Positions 20,192-33,800 of a DNA stretch of 50,313 nt are shown here, one piece after another. The notes under the pieces were generated by a model. It ran no database searches and was not told the DNA's origin. It saw only the letters and a program-made list of their open reading frames with translations. Position numbers and translations under genes: made by a program. Source of the DNA: Priapulus caudatus (taxonomy: Eukaryota > Priapulida > Priapulimorpha > Priapulimorphida > Priapulidae); the NCBI RefSeq assembly GCF_000485595.1, contig NW_014577094.1:727026-777338 (forward strand), written 5' to 3'. How positions within the stretch are numbered: the first letter of the stretch is position 1; every line of letters starts with the position of its first letter.

Positions 20192-22205
20192 TTATCGGTA
20201 CACGGTGTTGGCCGTGTGAGTTGCAGCCCACAATTGAAAGTGCTTTACTATATAATCACATGTAGTGGGTCTCTGCCGAAATGTAATTATCAGTCGTATT
20301 GGGAATTCTGGAATGGCATATATGGACGTTATACTACTGGCTAGACTCGTATAAGCAGAGAACACCGTAAACTTTCATACAACTGGCGCAAGAAATTGCT
20401 GGAAAGTAACCTTATGCGTAGCATGATGTACATGTGTCGCAGAATGCATGTTTTAGGTAGTGAAATCTGTTTTTACACTTAAAAATGTTTGTCAGATTTA
20501 GAAATTCAAAGCAATCGATCAAATTAACTTAATTACGTTACTAATTTTGCTGAACGTGATTTTTCAGTTTTACTCTATGTCATTAATAATATCGTCACTA
20601 TCTTCTCTGTACAATAACAGATTGGATATTCGATGTTTGTGCATATCGATACAGCTTCTGCTATCAAACACACATTTTACTATAGGGATTTGCAAACCCA
20701 GACATTAATTACGTGAATGGTAGCGTTGTTGTACGTGATTTTAGTCATATTTCTTGCCTTCATGGTGAGATGTCTGAGGCCACGGTGCACGATGTAATGT
20801 ACAATTGCGCAGCGTTGTTGGCGACAGTGGATTAGGGTAACACGTAATAATAATTATCTATATGAATTTTCACCTAGTTTGCGGGCCATCACTATATAGG
20901 TCTTCACCATCACGTTAGTTACGGTCGGCAACTATGAGTAGCAGCACTGTATGTTCGGTGACTGCGCCCTTGCTAGCCTTGTGCATATCACAATAAATTT
21001 TCCTTTTAATTTCATTAGGTATATAACGTTATTCTTCTCTCGTGTTTTTCCAACCTGATCGCTTGTCAATCGTAAAGGCTGGCGTGTGTGGCAATTAGAA
21101 TGTCGAACTATCAAAACCAAACGCCTCTTACTAACTACGGTCGTAATCTCTTGGTTCCAGTCTAAACATGGATTCAGGGTATCTGCTGTATTCGCGTTCA
21201 ATAGAGTTTAATTCTCCTTTACAACGTATTATAGCAGTAGTTGCACGCTCCCTTTGATGCTGCAACGCTGGAACGCTGCCAGTATTGAGTGCTAAGCGTG
21301 GAGGTTTGTTGGCGCGTACGTAGAAGCTCGCAAGGAAGCTCGCAAGTGCGGTTCTAAAGTTCTACTGCTGCGCTACTCGCATACACAGCACACGGACATG
21401 GCCACGTACACGGTCTAACTCACGCTGTGATAGTAGGCTTTGTGAATGAGCAGTGAAATGGTTGTCTGTTAGTTGTGCTGTACTCGTGTCTCTCCACGTG
21501 TAGATAATTGAGTGGCAGCTAGTGCTGGTTACGTAAAATACTTGAGATGAAATATATCGGGTGATGGTGAAACATAAATGGAGAAATTCCAAAGTATGAT
21601 GTACGTGAGGCACAAGTGGGAGGGGGCATTTAAAATGAAAGTAGCAATTTGAGGTACACGCATACGTAAGTGTTGAAACGTTGTGATAAATAACATATTG
21701 GCAATGTTGCTATAACTTGCATTTGTTAGTAGCATTTTCACAACAAATACATTTGATTGTGCACTAGTACAAACGTATTATTTAAATTTAATTCCTCAGT
21801 AACTAATTTCATCAACAAATAAAGTGAACTGGGTAATTGATAATGCTATGCTAAAACTGTGCGTGTTTCCTAACCAACCCTTAGAATTTGCCACTCTTTA
21901 TGTCTGTGGTTTTTATATACTTTCTCCCCCCAAAAAATGGAAAAATGTACCCCACCATCAAAACCCCAGGTGTTTCAATACACCGCTTTAATACCGCCTC
22001 TTTGTTTTTTTCTCTCAGAGTACACGCTTTACTTACCCGGTACTATCTTGTCTGCCTAGCTATCCTAACGTTTATTTCATTGAAGCTAGGTGGGAAAACA
22101 CATATTTGAAATATGAAAATCTTTGTGTGACCATGTGTATGGAAACGTAAATTATCCGTATAATAAACAACCTATATATATGTATATCATCTTGATATCA
22201 TATAT
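20192..22205. other. About 2 kb without recognised features
   Basis: Only short chance frames are present. No terminal repeats, tRNA boxes or conserved protein segments were seen on either strand. Confidence 0.4.
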
Positions 22206-22209
22206 GTAT

Positions 22210-22300
22210 GTGTCTGTGCGTGCGTGCGTGCGTACATGTGCGCGCGTGTATGTGTGCGTGCGTGCGTGTGTGTTTCCATGCGTGCGCGCGCGTACCCGCA
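22210..22300. repeat. GTGC/GTGT-rich microsatellite
   Basis: An interrupted TGCG/TGTG run just upstream of the next mini-palindrome. Confidence 0.8.
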
Positions 22301-22316
22301 CCATGCACGCATATAT

Positions 22317-22369
22317 ATACATATCAAGAGTAGATAATAGAGTCTCTATTATCTACTCTTGATACATAT
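22317..22369. mobile_element. Mini-palindrome element with 8-bp direct repeats
   Basis: The palindrome 22323-22363 is perfect over 20-bp arms with one central base; its arm starts ATCAAGAGTAGATAATAGAG. ATACATAT flanks it at 22317-22324 and 22362-22369. The arm closely matches the palindrome carried inside the HINE-like family (ATCAAGAGTATATAATGGGA). A small separate palindrome, GTCTAGAGTCTCTAGAC, lies at 22384-22400 and repeats the centre AGAGTCTCT. Confidence 0.85.
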
Positions 22370-22400
22370 ACATATACTGCATGGTCTAGAGTCTCTAGAC

Positions 22401-23756
22401 GCTTATTGATTGACAAATATTGGCTTTAGCCTGTATAAGTTCCGTAACTGCATGGTGTTCATATATATATATATATCTTCTGCGGTGGTCGTGGGCTGAT
22501 GAGTACTAACTAATACACTTGATTGCATTTATGCTAGCTTATACAGATTGCGTTTGGGTTGGTCCCCGATGTGTGGGAGGACTTGATAGCTAGCTGGTAG
22601 CGTTATCGATTGCTAGCTATGTTTGCTTTAACTGCATCGCAGAGGAGACAGTGTGAGCGCAGACTCAGCAGACATAAATGACAGCCATGCCCCAAGAGCC
22701 ATGTACGGCGGACATGTATTCTATCATGAGAGCATTTTACGACCTTTTGTGTCACTGTGAAGATTATGTACTTACTAGTGACTAGTCACTACACAAAAAT
22801 GTGCAACTCTCAGACTGCTATAATTTGCCCTATTCTATGCCCTGTTTCTATTTGCTGAAACTCGCCTTCACAGTCCACGTGGTTGGTGAGTATTTCAACC
22901 CCTGATTTGGAGTGATCAAACATATAAAAAAAACTCATGTAATAAAGTAATTAAAAATTGAAGAAACGGGCAAAATCAATACCCCAGGAAATGAGCATAT
23001 AAACACTCGTCGAGTAATGCTCCACATATTTGTAATATATTTTTTAAATTATAGGTATTGCTTAGCAGCATACATTTATTTTGTTTCAATAAGTGCAGGC
23101 TAATAATAAAATTATGGTAATGAAATAGGGAACGCCTCGTTTTCACGTTCTTAACTTTACTGCTGATTGCATTTTTGCACAACTCGATGTAATCAGATTA
23201 GTGAAATCCTCAGTAACCAAGAGATATAGGAGACTTGAGTTGAGAGTGTATGAATCTATGATTCTACTGAATAATTGTACTCTTATTGTAAGTTGTGTCA
23301 GCATTGCAGTCATTATAGATCTGATTTCATAATTTAGAGCTGTTAGCCTGCTCAATACTGCGGGCAAATTTTTCTTGTGATGATGATGATTATTTTATTA
23401 ATTATACATGATCTCACGCAATGGTAGCATTTAAGAAGCCACGAGAGAACCTCGTAGCAAGATGAAAGCCTGGCTCAAGTAGTAGGAGTGTTTCCCCTTG
23501 GGTGATGGCTTTCATTAATCTAGCTGCAGGTCATCCATCAGTTTAATAACTGTTGAAACACATGGTATCAGATCTCTGCATGTTGTGCGCACGGTGTTTC
23601 TTGCCAACCAGCTTGAAGCAGGTAGAATCATGAATAATAACTATCAAGCCAGGCGTACATGCTTAGTTGTGGGTAGGTGACTGGATGTAGCTTTTATCAG
23701 TACGGGGATCATCTGCATCCTCGTGTTAGCTAGGTAGTTCTTAAAAGAGATGCAAG
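22401..23756. other. Unassigned region
   Basis: AT-rich, with no recognised coding segment or repeat. Confidence 0.4.
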
Positions 23757-23760
23757 TTAA

Positions 23761-24350
23761 AGGGATCGTTTACTCTAGGTTGTAGGGTTATTTTCAGTTA
23801 ATTTAGGTTAAAATTACGCTACATAAAAAGTCATGGTTCAATCACTATTAGAAATATTATTAAAAAATGTTTTAAAACTAACGACTACAGTTTGATTACA
23901 ACGACAGTGGCGCCACTCAAAGCGCACAATCTAATAAGTTGCGCAAAACGACTTTTCAGCCAAGGGCTACAGAGCGAGGGTTTTTTCTTATTTATTAATT
24001 TAAAAGCAAAAGGATAGTAATATCTTATAAACGACATATAGTTTCAGTTATATTATGGATAAATTTGTCCTAAAATGAACATCGTTCGGTTAAATAGCAT
24101 TTAGGTATAAATATAATTGCATCTTTGTGATTAGCCCTCGGTCTGTAACGTGCAAAATAAATTGGCAAATGCGCAACTTTTTCAGGGTGGCAGCACGGTC
24201 GCGGGTACGTGTCAATGGCGCCGTTCAAATTTCGTAGCGTTGATGTATAATTAATTATAATGTTCAATTAAATTAGGTATCTGGTAACAAATACGTGTGG
24301 GTATAGACGATACAGTTGTATGCAGTAAAATCCTAGAGTCTAGTATCCCT
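23761..24350 (+). mobile_element. TTAA-flanked MITE, copy A
   Basis: The ends are AGGGATCGTTTACTCTAGG and, complemented, AGGGATACTAGACTCTAGG. TTAA flanks both sides (23757-23760 and 24351-24354). The 590-bp body has no transposase. Copy B at 41891-42481 is the same element in reverse orientation. TTAA duplication is used by piggyBac and Kolobok transposons; the ends do not settle which. Confidence 0.85.
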
Positions 24351-24354
24351 TTAA

Positions 24355-25031
24355 CGGTTAACTAGACCATGGTTCTGCATTCTAAGTATGTGAGTTTTCT
24401 TGATTATTTTGCAGCAAACTTAAATGTTTCTTGATGTTTCCCCTAACAACCAGCATACATAATGTGGATATCGTAGCCAAGAAGGCAACAAACTGGTAGT
24501 TGACTGGTTCCAACATTTACTAGCTCCAACTCGCCTTCTGGACATGTTCATTTACCCACAGATCTGCGAAAACCTCAGATAGCCAGTTGCACGACATAAG
24601 TAAAGAGGCATTGCCATTGGTCAAAGGCATGGATATTCACTAGATGTCCAGCATACTCAAGGAACAATGTACAACAGAAATGCACCGAATAGAATGTTAT
24701 TGTATTTACGTTTAGAATGTGTGCATCCTCATGTGTAAAACAGGGCTTTTGTGCTGTAGTGTTACTATTGTTTTGAGTAGCTATAAACTAACGAAACAAG
24801 CCTAGAGGAATAACACAGCAGAGCAAATTATATATTCTGTTAATATGACCCCTGCCATCCAAGATAAAAACTTACCCATAATTGAAGATGGCTTCATCAA
24901 GGTGGTATAGTAGTTATAATGTAGCTTAATGGTGGGCTTGGCAAACTATGCATTTCCATCTATGCAGTTTATCTGCCGAGCTGTTACTTAGGTAGGTGTT
25001 GCTCATCGGTGCTGTTGTATTGCTGTTGCAG
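24355..25031. other. Sequence upstream of the first traced TMCC exon
   Basis: It is probably intron, since the exon at 25032 begins in mid-codon. No exon ending in the needed phase was recognised here. Confidence 0.4.
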
Positions 25032-25138
25032 GAAGAAAGCGGAGTTGTTTAAACGAAAGAAGAGTCCAGTAGGGCATCGCCGCAGCACTGGCAGTGGCAC
25101 CACAGTGGCTGCTGATTCTGCGCAGCTGTCTTCGTCAG
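25032..25138 (+). CDS. tmcc: TMCC exon a (first traced)
   Basis: It follows TTGCAG and ends before GTAACT. It opens with one base that completes a codon from an unseen upstream exon and reads [17 protein letters not shown] then a Ser/Thr-rich run. It leaves one base for the next exon. The head is poorly conserved in the family, so this exon rests mainly on splice sites, phase and composition. Confidence 0.7.
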
Positions 25139-28100
25139 GTAACTGTGAAGTCTGATCTCTGTAGCTTCACTACTGCTACCAGTCAAAATCGACATATTTG
25201 TAAGCTCAGTGTAACATTTTCCAGGTTAGTTTTGAGATTTTGTAAGCAAAGTTGAGGTAAACACATGGAGTCTTCTGTGATGTTGCAGTAAATAGCCGTT
25301 TTGGGGTCACTTGACGTAGTGATCTGGAACCCCGTTAGTGTAGCAGTCTGAAACCATTGCCAGTCAGGTCATTATATTGCATCTGCATATTTATGTTGTC
25401 GGTGTGCACTTTTACATCCTATGGTCAGCTTTCTTCACATAATTCAGATGGAAACATGATTTCATTTTCTGGGTGTCAAAAAAAGGCTGGTGACCAATCG
25501 AAGAATTAACCTAGCCTTGAGCCGGGCGCACACGTGGCGATTTTTATCGACAGTACTGGCGATTTTTATCGACAATACTGTTGATAAAAATCGCCACGTG
25601 TGCGGGACCCGGCGACAATGCAACCATCTGTCAGCAACATACCACTGTATGAACTGTACGTGACCTGTTCAAAATGGAAGCGCCCATTGACACCACGATA
25701 GCCGTTCTTCAAGTTATTGGAATATATTTAATAATTATGCGTCAGCGTCGTCGACAGACAGCAGCGAGAGAGAGACGTACATGGGCACGTACGTGGGTGC
25801 TGCAACGTGATTCGCGTGGTGTTTTTAATAATTTAGTAAGAGAACTGGAGCTTGAAGATTCAGTGACGTACCAGCGTTATTTTAGAATGAAAAAATATCA
25901 TTTCAATGCAATTCTGACACTGGTAGGGGCAAGGATAAGCAAGAAGAACACAGTGATGCGGAAATCCATTGCACCAAACGAACGTTTAGCATGTGGAAAA
26001 CGAACGTGGGCGCTGCCATATTTGATCACGTGCTTCAAATCATGCATTTGATTGGTTAATCCAAAAACTGTTGCCTGAATCCGGCGCCTGGTCAGCGCAC
26101 ACGTAGCGATTGTTCAGCGACTTGGCAACAAATATCAAACGTGTTTGATATTCCAGCAACGAGTTTCTGGCATCAAAATCGCCATCGCCGTGCAGTGCAC
26201 ACGTGCTCGCACATGTGCGGCGATTTCTCGGCGATTTTGTTGCTGGCAACAAAATAGCCAGTACTGTCGATAAAAATTGCCACGTGTGTGCCGGGCTTTA
26301 GACGACACCTGTTCTATGGTTAGAAACCTATCTATGAATGCTAAAATGATACATTGTGTATTTTATTGCTAGTGCAGTGTTCTGCGGAGCATTAATCGCA
26401 TGGTTTGCTATAATTTTTCAGTGTTTACCTTCTATTTAATTTTCAAATAATTGTATTCATGTGCAGGAATGAGTACTGATGCTGTCCTGAAGTTTGTAGT
26501 AGGGGGATGGGATCAGAGGGGGTTGGGATGTACTACATGATAGTCGCCGTCAATCAAAAATGTGCAGCCGTGTTGCAATACTTGTGAATGAATGCACTTG
26601 TCTGGCAAAGATTTATGGTCTTTATTTGCAACCTGGTTATTTTCAGCTTAAGCAGTTATGTTTTTTATGCATACTTAGTGCTGGACAATAAAATAAGGGA
26701 TTGTCAATCTTTTTTGATTAAAAGTGATTTCAATTTTTTTTTAACTTAAGTCTGAGAACTAAAACTGTACAATGGTGAAAAAACTTGGCTTACCATTTGT
26801 GAGTTCATGATCACCAATTTACCTAAACTTGTTGCACTATTCTACTTGTACAAATGTGTTGAGCCCACTGACAATACGGCTTTAAGCTATTCTGACTGTA
26901 ATTACCTGTAAACTTAGCAGTACCCAGAAGCTCAACCATTAGAGTATGGTATAACTATTGTAACCGTAGTCAGTTGCCACTTCTTTCAAACACTACTCTG
27001 TTGATTAATCTCTATTGACATCAGTTCAAAATATTGTATGGCTGAATATCTCCTTAATTAGTGCAGGGATATCCTTCTTTTTATTTTCGTTTCATACAAC
27101 AAAATATTAGTATGCCTGTGTATGTGACTTGTGCTTGACAATCACATTTTTTAATCTGTACTTTTAGCGAGTCGAAGTCTGTCTCGAGGGCAGTCAGACA
27201 GCACACCAGGTGGCGCCGTCGGCATCAGACCTAGAGCAGCAAGCAGTGCGAGCAGTTCCACAGGCGAAAACCTGGATTCGGCGGCTTTGGTTGCTGAAGA
27301 CTCACTGTCTGAGGTAAGGGGGAAGGGTCTCGCTGTTGTGCGTTTTGGCTTCATCTATATTAACCTACCTGCATCAGGTGAGTATAACATTAAGATTGTT
27401 TCTCATTCAGTAGAGATAGTGAGACTTGGGCGTTTCTCAGCTGTTAGTGTTACCAGTGATGGCATTATAAAAATTTGTCCATAGTTATTTTTCAAATTGA
27501 ACTTTTCCTTTAGGCATCAAGTACATGTGAATTTAGCTTTGAAAAAGTATAGAGTGTGATATTTGTGTGTGTGCGTACGTGCGTGCGTGTGTGGGGTCCA
27601 AGAATCGCCCATCTAAAGACATTTCTAATGTGCATTCCGTACTGCTAAACACATGTTAGTACGCAATTCAGATGATTCTGTGAGTTAGAAATTGCTGTAA
27701 AAATCTAATTGGTATCTTTGCTGCATTGAGTGTGTTGCACATTATGGTATCAAGCAGACTGTTGGTGTTGATAGTTGTCTTGTTGTCTGGACAGCATCCA
27801 GACATGACGGTTCACGGTGTGTATACACCGGATGGTTCCGAGGTCATGATGGATGACACAGACATAGTCGACAGCAACACAGTCAAGACCCCTGTCGACC
27901 CTGTACGGGCCCGACTAGAGATTGAGAAGATTAATCTGAAAATACAAAAGATCAAGGAAAAAATCAAAAGCGAACAGAATTCACTAGATGGTAACTAACA
28001 GTTGATAGGTTAAATGCACACATAGCGACAATCGTTGGTCAGTGCAAAACTGCATGTTCATTTATAGATCTGCCCACTGGTGGCTGATCAAAACTTGTCA

Positions 28101-30849
28101 GAATCAAGTAGCATTTGCTGGTACAGTAGAAGTCCAAAAATCCAGACTGCTTGGGGATTGTGTCGGTCCAGATTTTCGGATTTCCCGGATTCTCAGGCAG
28201 TGCTTTCAAAATTCAAATTTAAGGAGGAATAAAGAAGAGATGATCATATAAACTTTATATATAGTTTATTCAGTAGCAAATACAGCATGCTTCATTTATC
28301 AAAATGTAATTTAAGTAAAATAAAGTCAACACTTGACAAAAATGTAAACATGACAACAATGTTAAAAATAAACATTGTAAAAGAAAAATACAGTAAACAA
28401 ATGAAAGTGGAAGATATTTCATACAAATTAACTATTTATTTTTAGTTTATTAAACAGAGAGTTAAATTTGAGAGTTTTCAAAATATTCAGATTCTCAGGT
28501 GGTCCATATTTCTGGCATCCGGATTTTTGGACTTCTACTGTAATTCGTGCCATATAAGCTGCTACAACAATCCCCAATCAGGCCTGAAGAGTAACTCTAT
28601 GCCAGGATAGTATTGTATGCCAATGTTATAGATATGTTGAAAATTCAATAAATGTTGTAACCTGGCTATACCTTACCATCACCCCCATGCTGTAACGTTT
28701 TGAAATGCCTGTCTTTATGAGAGTCTCTATATTATTGTCAGTCGCCACAGAATTTACTGCATGGTCATTAATCATATATTGTGACGACTGACAACACAAA
28801 CCATGCGTGCATTAGTAGCACGGCATGATACTGTGCAACCGAGGTGCAATGAATGGCTTATCCCATGTTTCAGAGTCTGTCAATGAGTATCTGAAGCTGA
28901 CAGAAAGTGCAGAAGGTCAGGAGAAGTCCAAGCTAAAGCAGGTTTGTGAACTGCTGAAATTCTTGTTTATATTATTATATTTTTAGCTCACCTTGACATC
29001 GTCAAGATGAGCTATTGCCATGGGGCGTTGTCCGTCGTACGTCCGTCCGTCCGTCCGTCTGTCCGTCAACATTTGGCTACAATCAACGATAACTTGAGAA
29101 CCGTTTGATCCACATGTTTCAAATTGCATACAGTTGTTACTCCTATTGGAGAGATGTGAACGTCCTATTTTGGAGCACGCCAGTTGACCTACTTTCGAGC
29201 CATGCCCACTTTTTGACAAAAATGGAAATGGCCATAAGTCAGTTCAGGTTCAACGGATTTCGCTCATTTTTGGTATGTGAATGAATAAGGACTGGCCCCA
29301 AAACATATCACAGGGCTTTTGATATTTTTTTTAAGTTAGACAAATTAGGTAGATTTTGGCAATTTCATTATGCATTTCAGTGTCTGCCTACAGTCAACGA
29401 TAACTCAAGAACCATTTGACCCACATGTTTCAAATTGCATACAGTTTTTACTCATATGGGAGAGATTTGAACGTCCTATTTTGGAGCATTGAGAGAAACA
29501 CATCGCAGCTATTAGAAAACTCACGATAACAAGAACTTCATAATTTGATGTCACAATGCTGCTGATTGGATGAGAATCGATCACAAAATTCAAATTCATA
29601 CACATTTATTGTACATCACAGTAATTTATGCATATTATGATGGCTAACCACATATAAATAATATTTGATGAAAATCGACACGGTCTTGAATTTATTCTGC
29701 ACAACAAGACAAATTCTCACATGTGACACTGTAACACGAGACGCGAGAGTCGTGGTCACTGTGCAGAGTATTTAAAACAAGAGAACAAATACCATATGCC
29801 ATTTGTAAATGTTTTGTTTTGTTTTGTTTTACGAACGGTAGATAATTATTGTTTGTGACGTGTTTTTCAAGAAAAACACACATATTACTCATTAATATAC
29901 AATCTAATATCACTATAATTGTAATTATTAGTCTAAATGTGTTATTTTCATTTTAATATTAAAGTTACGAGAGGGTCTGGGCTCTCGTAATGTTAGGAGG
30001 AAATTTCCGAGGATTTTTCGTTCTCGTAACATTACGATGTTTCTGTCAACAGTTTACCAGTGGAAGTTAATGTTAAGACTAATTTTGTTTCTGACAACGG
30101 CCCCAGATTTCAGACTTTCAGATCTGAAACATTTATTTTAGCATCAAAACTAACCCTGAAACAAAGCAGTGAAATTTCTATTAGTATGTAACAGGGAATA
30201 AGGACATTTGATCACATTTCGGTCCGTCATAAATGAAACACTTACCAAATTTTAAATATCATCTCCCTCTTCTATCACACCCAAGGTGAGCTATAGTGTC
30301 ATTGACACTTTCATTATGTTATCTGGCAGGGTTAAATACAGCTAGTAAAATGGCACGAACGTTTAGCTCTGCTTGTGTCTACAAACAATAGCAACACAAA
30401 TATTAACAGTTGTACATACGGTGTTCAGATTCATTATATATGTTAGGGGGAGCAAACTGATAACAGTTCAGGTAAAAGCTGGGGCTTCAGTATTGAAGGG
30501 TGTAATTCAAAGGGCAAATAGCCAATTTCCCTCTTGTCGTTTGGCATGGTCAAGCTCTGCTTGCCTCTACTCCCCAACGTGGCAACACACAGCTTGGATG
30601 ATGCTGATCCTAGTTAATAGGCAGTTGATTTCAAGAAGATCCACGATCAAATTCGTCCCTCGAGCCAACTGCATGTGTGGATTTCAATTTGGCAGCTTGT
30701 ATGTGTTCGTGAGCGAGTGACTAGACTGCATCCTGAATGGATTGACATGGTGGAATATGCTTGATGGATTCTTGTACAATTAGTACATACTTAGACGTGC
30801 TCTCCTTTTAATTTTTGCCAATGATTTTTGCCTCTGACTTGGTGTGAGG

Positions 30850-30891
<42 letters not shown>

Positions 30892-33800
30892 TTGGGGGGG
30901 GGGCAGAACCTTTAGTAAAATGCCTCACTTGAGGAGGATGTTCTCTCTGGACAGTGGTGCATACCAGGCGCAGGCAGGCAGCTATAAAATGTTTAGCTTT
31001 CATATCAGACATAATATATATATATATATTAGATGATTATAATTTTTTGGGAAATTATATAAAAATAATGCAATAATAGAAGTAGTCTAGTGTCTAGATG
31101 CGGTATTGCGTTTTGAAGCGACAGACGTGTATTAAAATATTATTTGATCCCATCTAAAAGAGTTTTACACAAATACAAGGTGTTTCAGTAAAATACAGTT
31201 TCAGATGAAATTTGTGATGAATTAGATTAAGAAATTCTGAACAATGATAAAAGGGGTTACATGCAGTAAAAGTACTGTACTGTTAACCGTTACTGTAACC
31301 GCTCCTTGCCAAAGACATTTCATAGTTATATCTATCAAGTATTGGCCAATCAGTAATCCTTGTGATATATATGGTATAATTGATTTCGATTCTGTATTAT
31401 CGTTTCATTTTTAGCTCACCTTGACATCGTCAAGCTGAGCTATTGCCATGGGTCGTCGTCCGTCGTACGTCCGTCCGTCAACATTTCGCTTCGGTCAACG
31501 ATAACTCAGGAACTGTTTTACCCACATGTTTGAAATTGGGTATAGTTGTTACTGCTATGCTCCCATATGGAACGTCCTATTTTGGAGCACGCCAGTCGAC
31601 GTACTTTCGAGCCACGGCAATTTTTTGGAAAAAATGGGAATTGCCATTAATCAGTTCAGGCTCAACGGATTTTGGGCCTTATTTTTGGTATGTGAATGAA
31701 TAAGGGCTAGGGGTTTTGATATTTAAAAAAAATTATGCAAATTAGATAGGTTTATGCATATTATGCAAAAAACGCAGATAACAAACAGTCTGTGGTGTCA
31801 CACTCGTCTGGTTCGTTTTACAAGATTTCATTGACAATATCTTTAATGCCAAAATTGGTATTTCCTCTCCACCCTGCCGATAAAACGTCTATATTAGAGT
31901 AAAGTTTTACAAAACATGTCGGAACGCCAGCATAACCTATTATTTCGAACGCCATCGCTACAAAGCGGGTATAGCGCCATCTACTGTCACAAATTGTGAT
32001 TCATTTTGGTTTATAAATTATTATTGCGATATACAGATGGCAACCGTGTGCTACCGCCTAGAAAAACTCATACGAAGTAAACACTTCCATGCAACCATTA
32101 ACCTTTGACAAAAGTTGTGTTATGGCAGGAAACACCATTGTCACGTGGTACATAGCAGCTACGTGGAATAAGCGTATCCTCTCAATCTTACACGTTACAC
32201 GTCGAGAGCTCTGCTTTTAGGCAGTGCCTAAATCTGAATATTATAAAAACGTTATTTGTGGTGAGCTACAGTGTCATTGACACTTTCATTAATTCATACA
32301 TTCACGGTTTAATCTCATAAGGCAATTATTTAAACAGTTGCAAACAAGACCTCTCGAAATATTTGTTATAGGTAAACATGAAACATGGTCTGCCACTTTC
32401 ATCACTGATAGCCTTTTCACCTACTGACAGTGTCTATGAATGTTTGCTGCATCACTTCGTCCTGCAAAAAAAATTGCAGGAGCAAATGTATGAGATAGAA
32501 ATGCTGTCGTATAGTGTGTGCTAGAATGTGTGCTATGTTTGCTGGCTCTCAGCCACCCCTGACCACCAACGACCCGCTCGGGACGCACACCCACACCCCA
32601 TGCGCGTATGTATATATGTGTACCATTGCGGTTTGTTTGGTTTGTCATTACTGACCACTTTCAGATGTTCGAGAGTAAAAACCACAAGTCTCAGCAATCG
32701 ATTCAGAGCTTGCAGAAGAAGCTGGAGGGCTACAAGAGCCATATCCGCTGCCTACAGGCTGGGGAGTGGCCAACGCACAGACATCCGATAGGGGTCATCA
32801 AGGACATGGGGCAGGGTATCAAGTAGGTATCGCCGATTCTTTTATAGGTCACTTTTTTATAGAATGCCAAGTCAAAATTTGGCAGGAATGTGACTATTAG
32901 TGATTAAACGATTGCGTGATGAATGTGTCAGGGATGAACAAAAATGTGATATTATTGCATACTCAGCAAATAGCGTCTAATTGCATCGCACACTCAATTG
33001 TTTATCCACTGCTCACTGATGTTGTGCTAGTGTTGACATTTCTTGCTGTAGTTACAACATCGTATTTACATCCCTAGTATTTCAGTATTATTACTTTGGC
33101 TTAAAGATGGACATTGCTGTGTTCCGTTTAATTAATGTTTTCAGACCAAGAAACTTGATGAGTGTAGCTGCTTTGCCTGCTTTCCAGCGTTATGATACTA
33201 AAACAACAGTTATAGGAACTATTAACAAGGGGTTTTAATAACTGTTTCACTAACTTGCCACTAATAGTGCAATAGCTATTGCTGGGCCTGCTGCATTCAG
33301 AGCTTTGCTCTACTTACTCTTGTTTTTTGGTTAAACCTAGCATAGTTACAAAGTCGTGGGTGACACAGAATGATAGATGTCATTGTTTCCATCATTTAAA
33401 AAAAATTAAGCATTTAAATATCTTTTACAATTTTTGATATCAATTAAGTGAAGACGAACTCGTTCTGAATTTTTACGAACGTGGTTTTTACAGGGATGTT
33501 GGTGCTAACATTAAAACTGGAATAACAGGATTCTCTGGGTAAGTGTTTTTAAATGTTATGTGGCTATATAGTGCACTTTCATCAGGGTAATATAAGGAGT
33601 CCGGAGCATAGTTCACAAGCAGAGTAGGTACTGATGTAGCCGCTGTCCAACTAAACTGCATAAAGTGAATGGTGGGGTATTAGATGGTCAGTATATAATG
33701 GAGTTGAGTGGGCAGAGGTCAGTGGGCATTAGGCGCGGTATATATATTCCGGTTCCCAGCGTAAGTAACTGACTTGGAGTCTCCTCTGTATAATAGTGCA

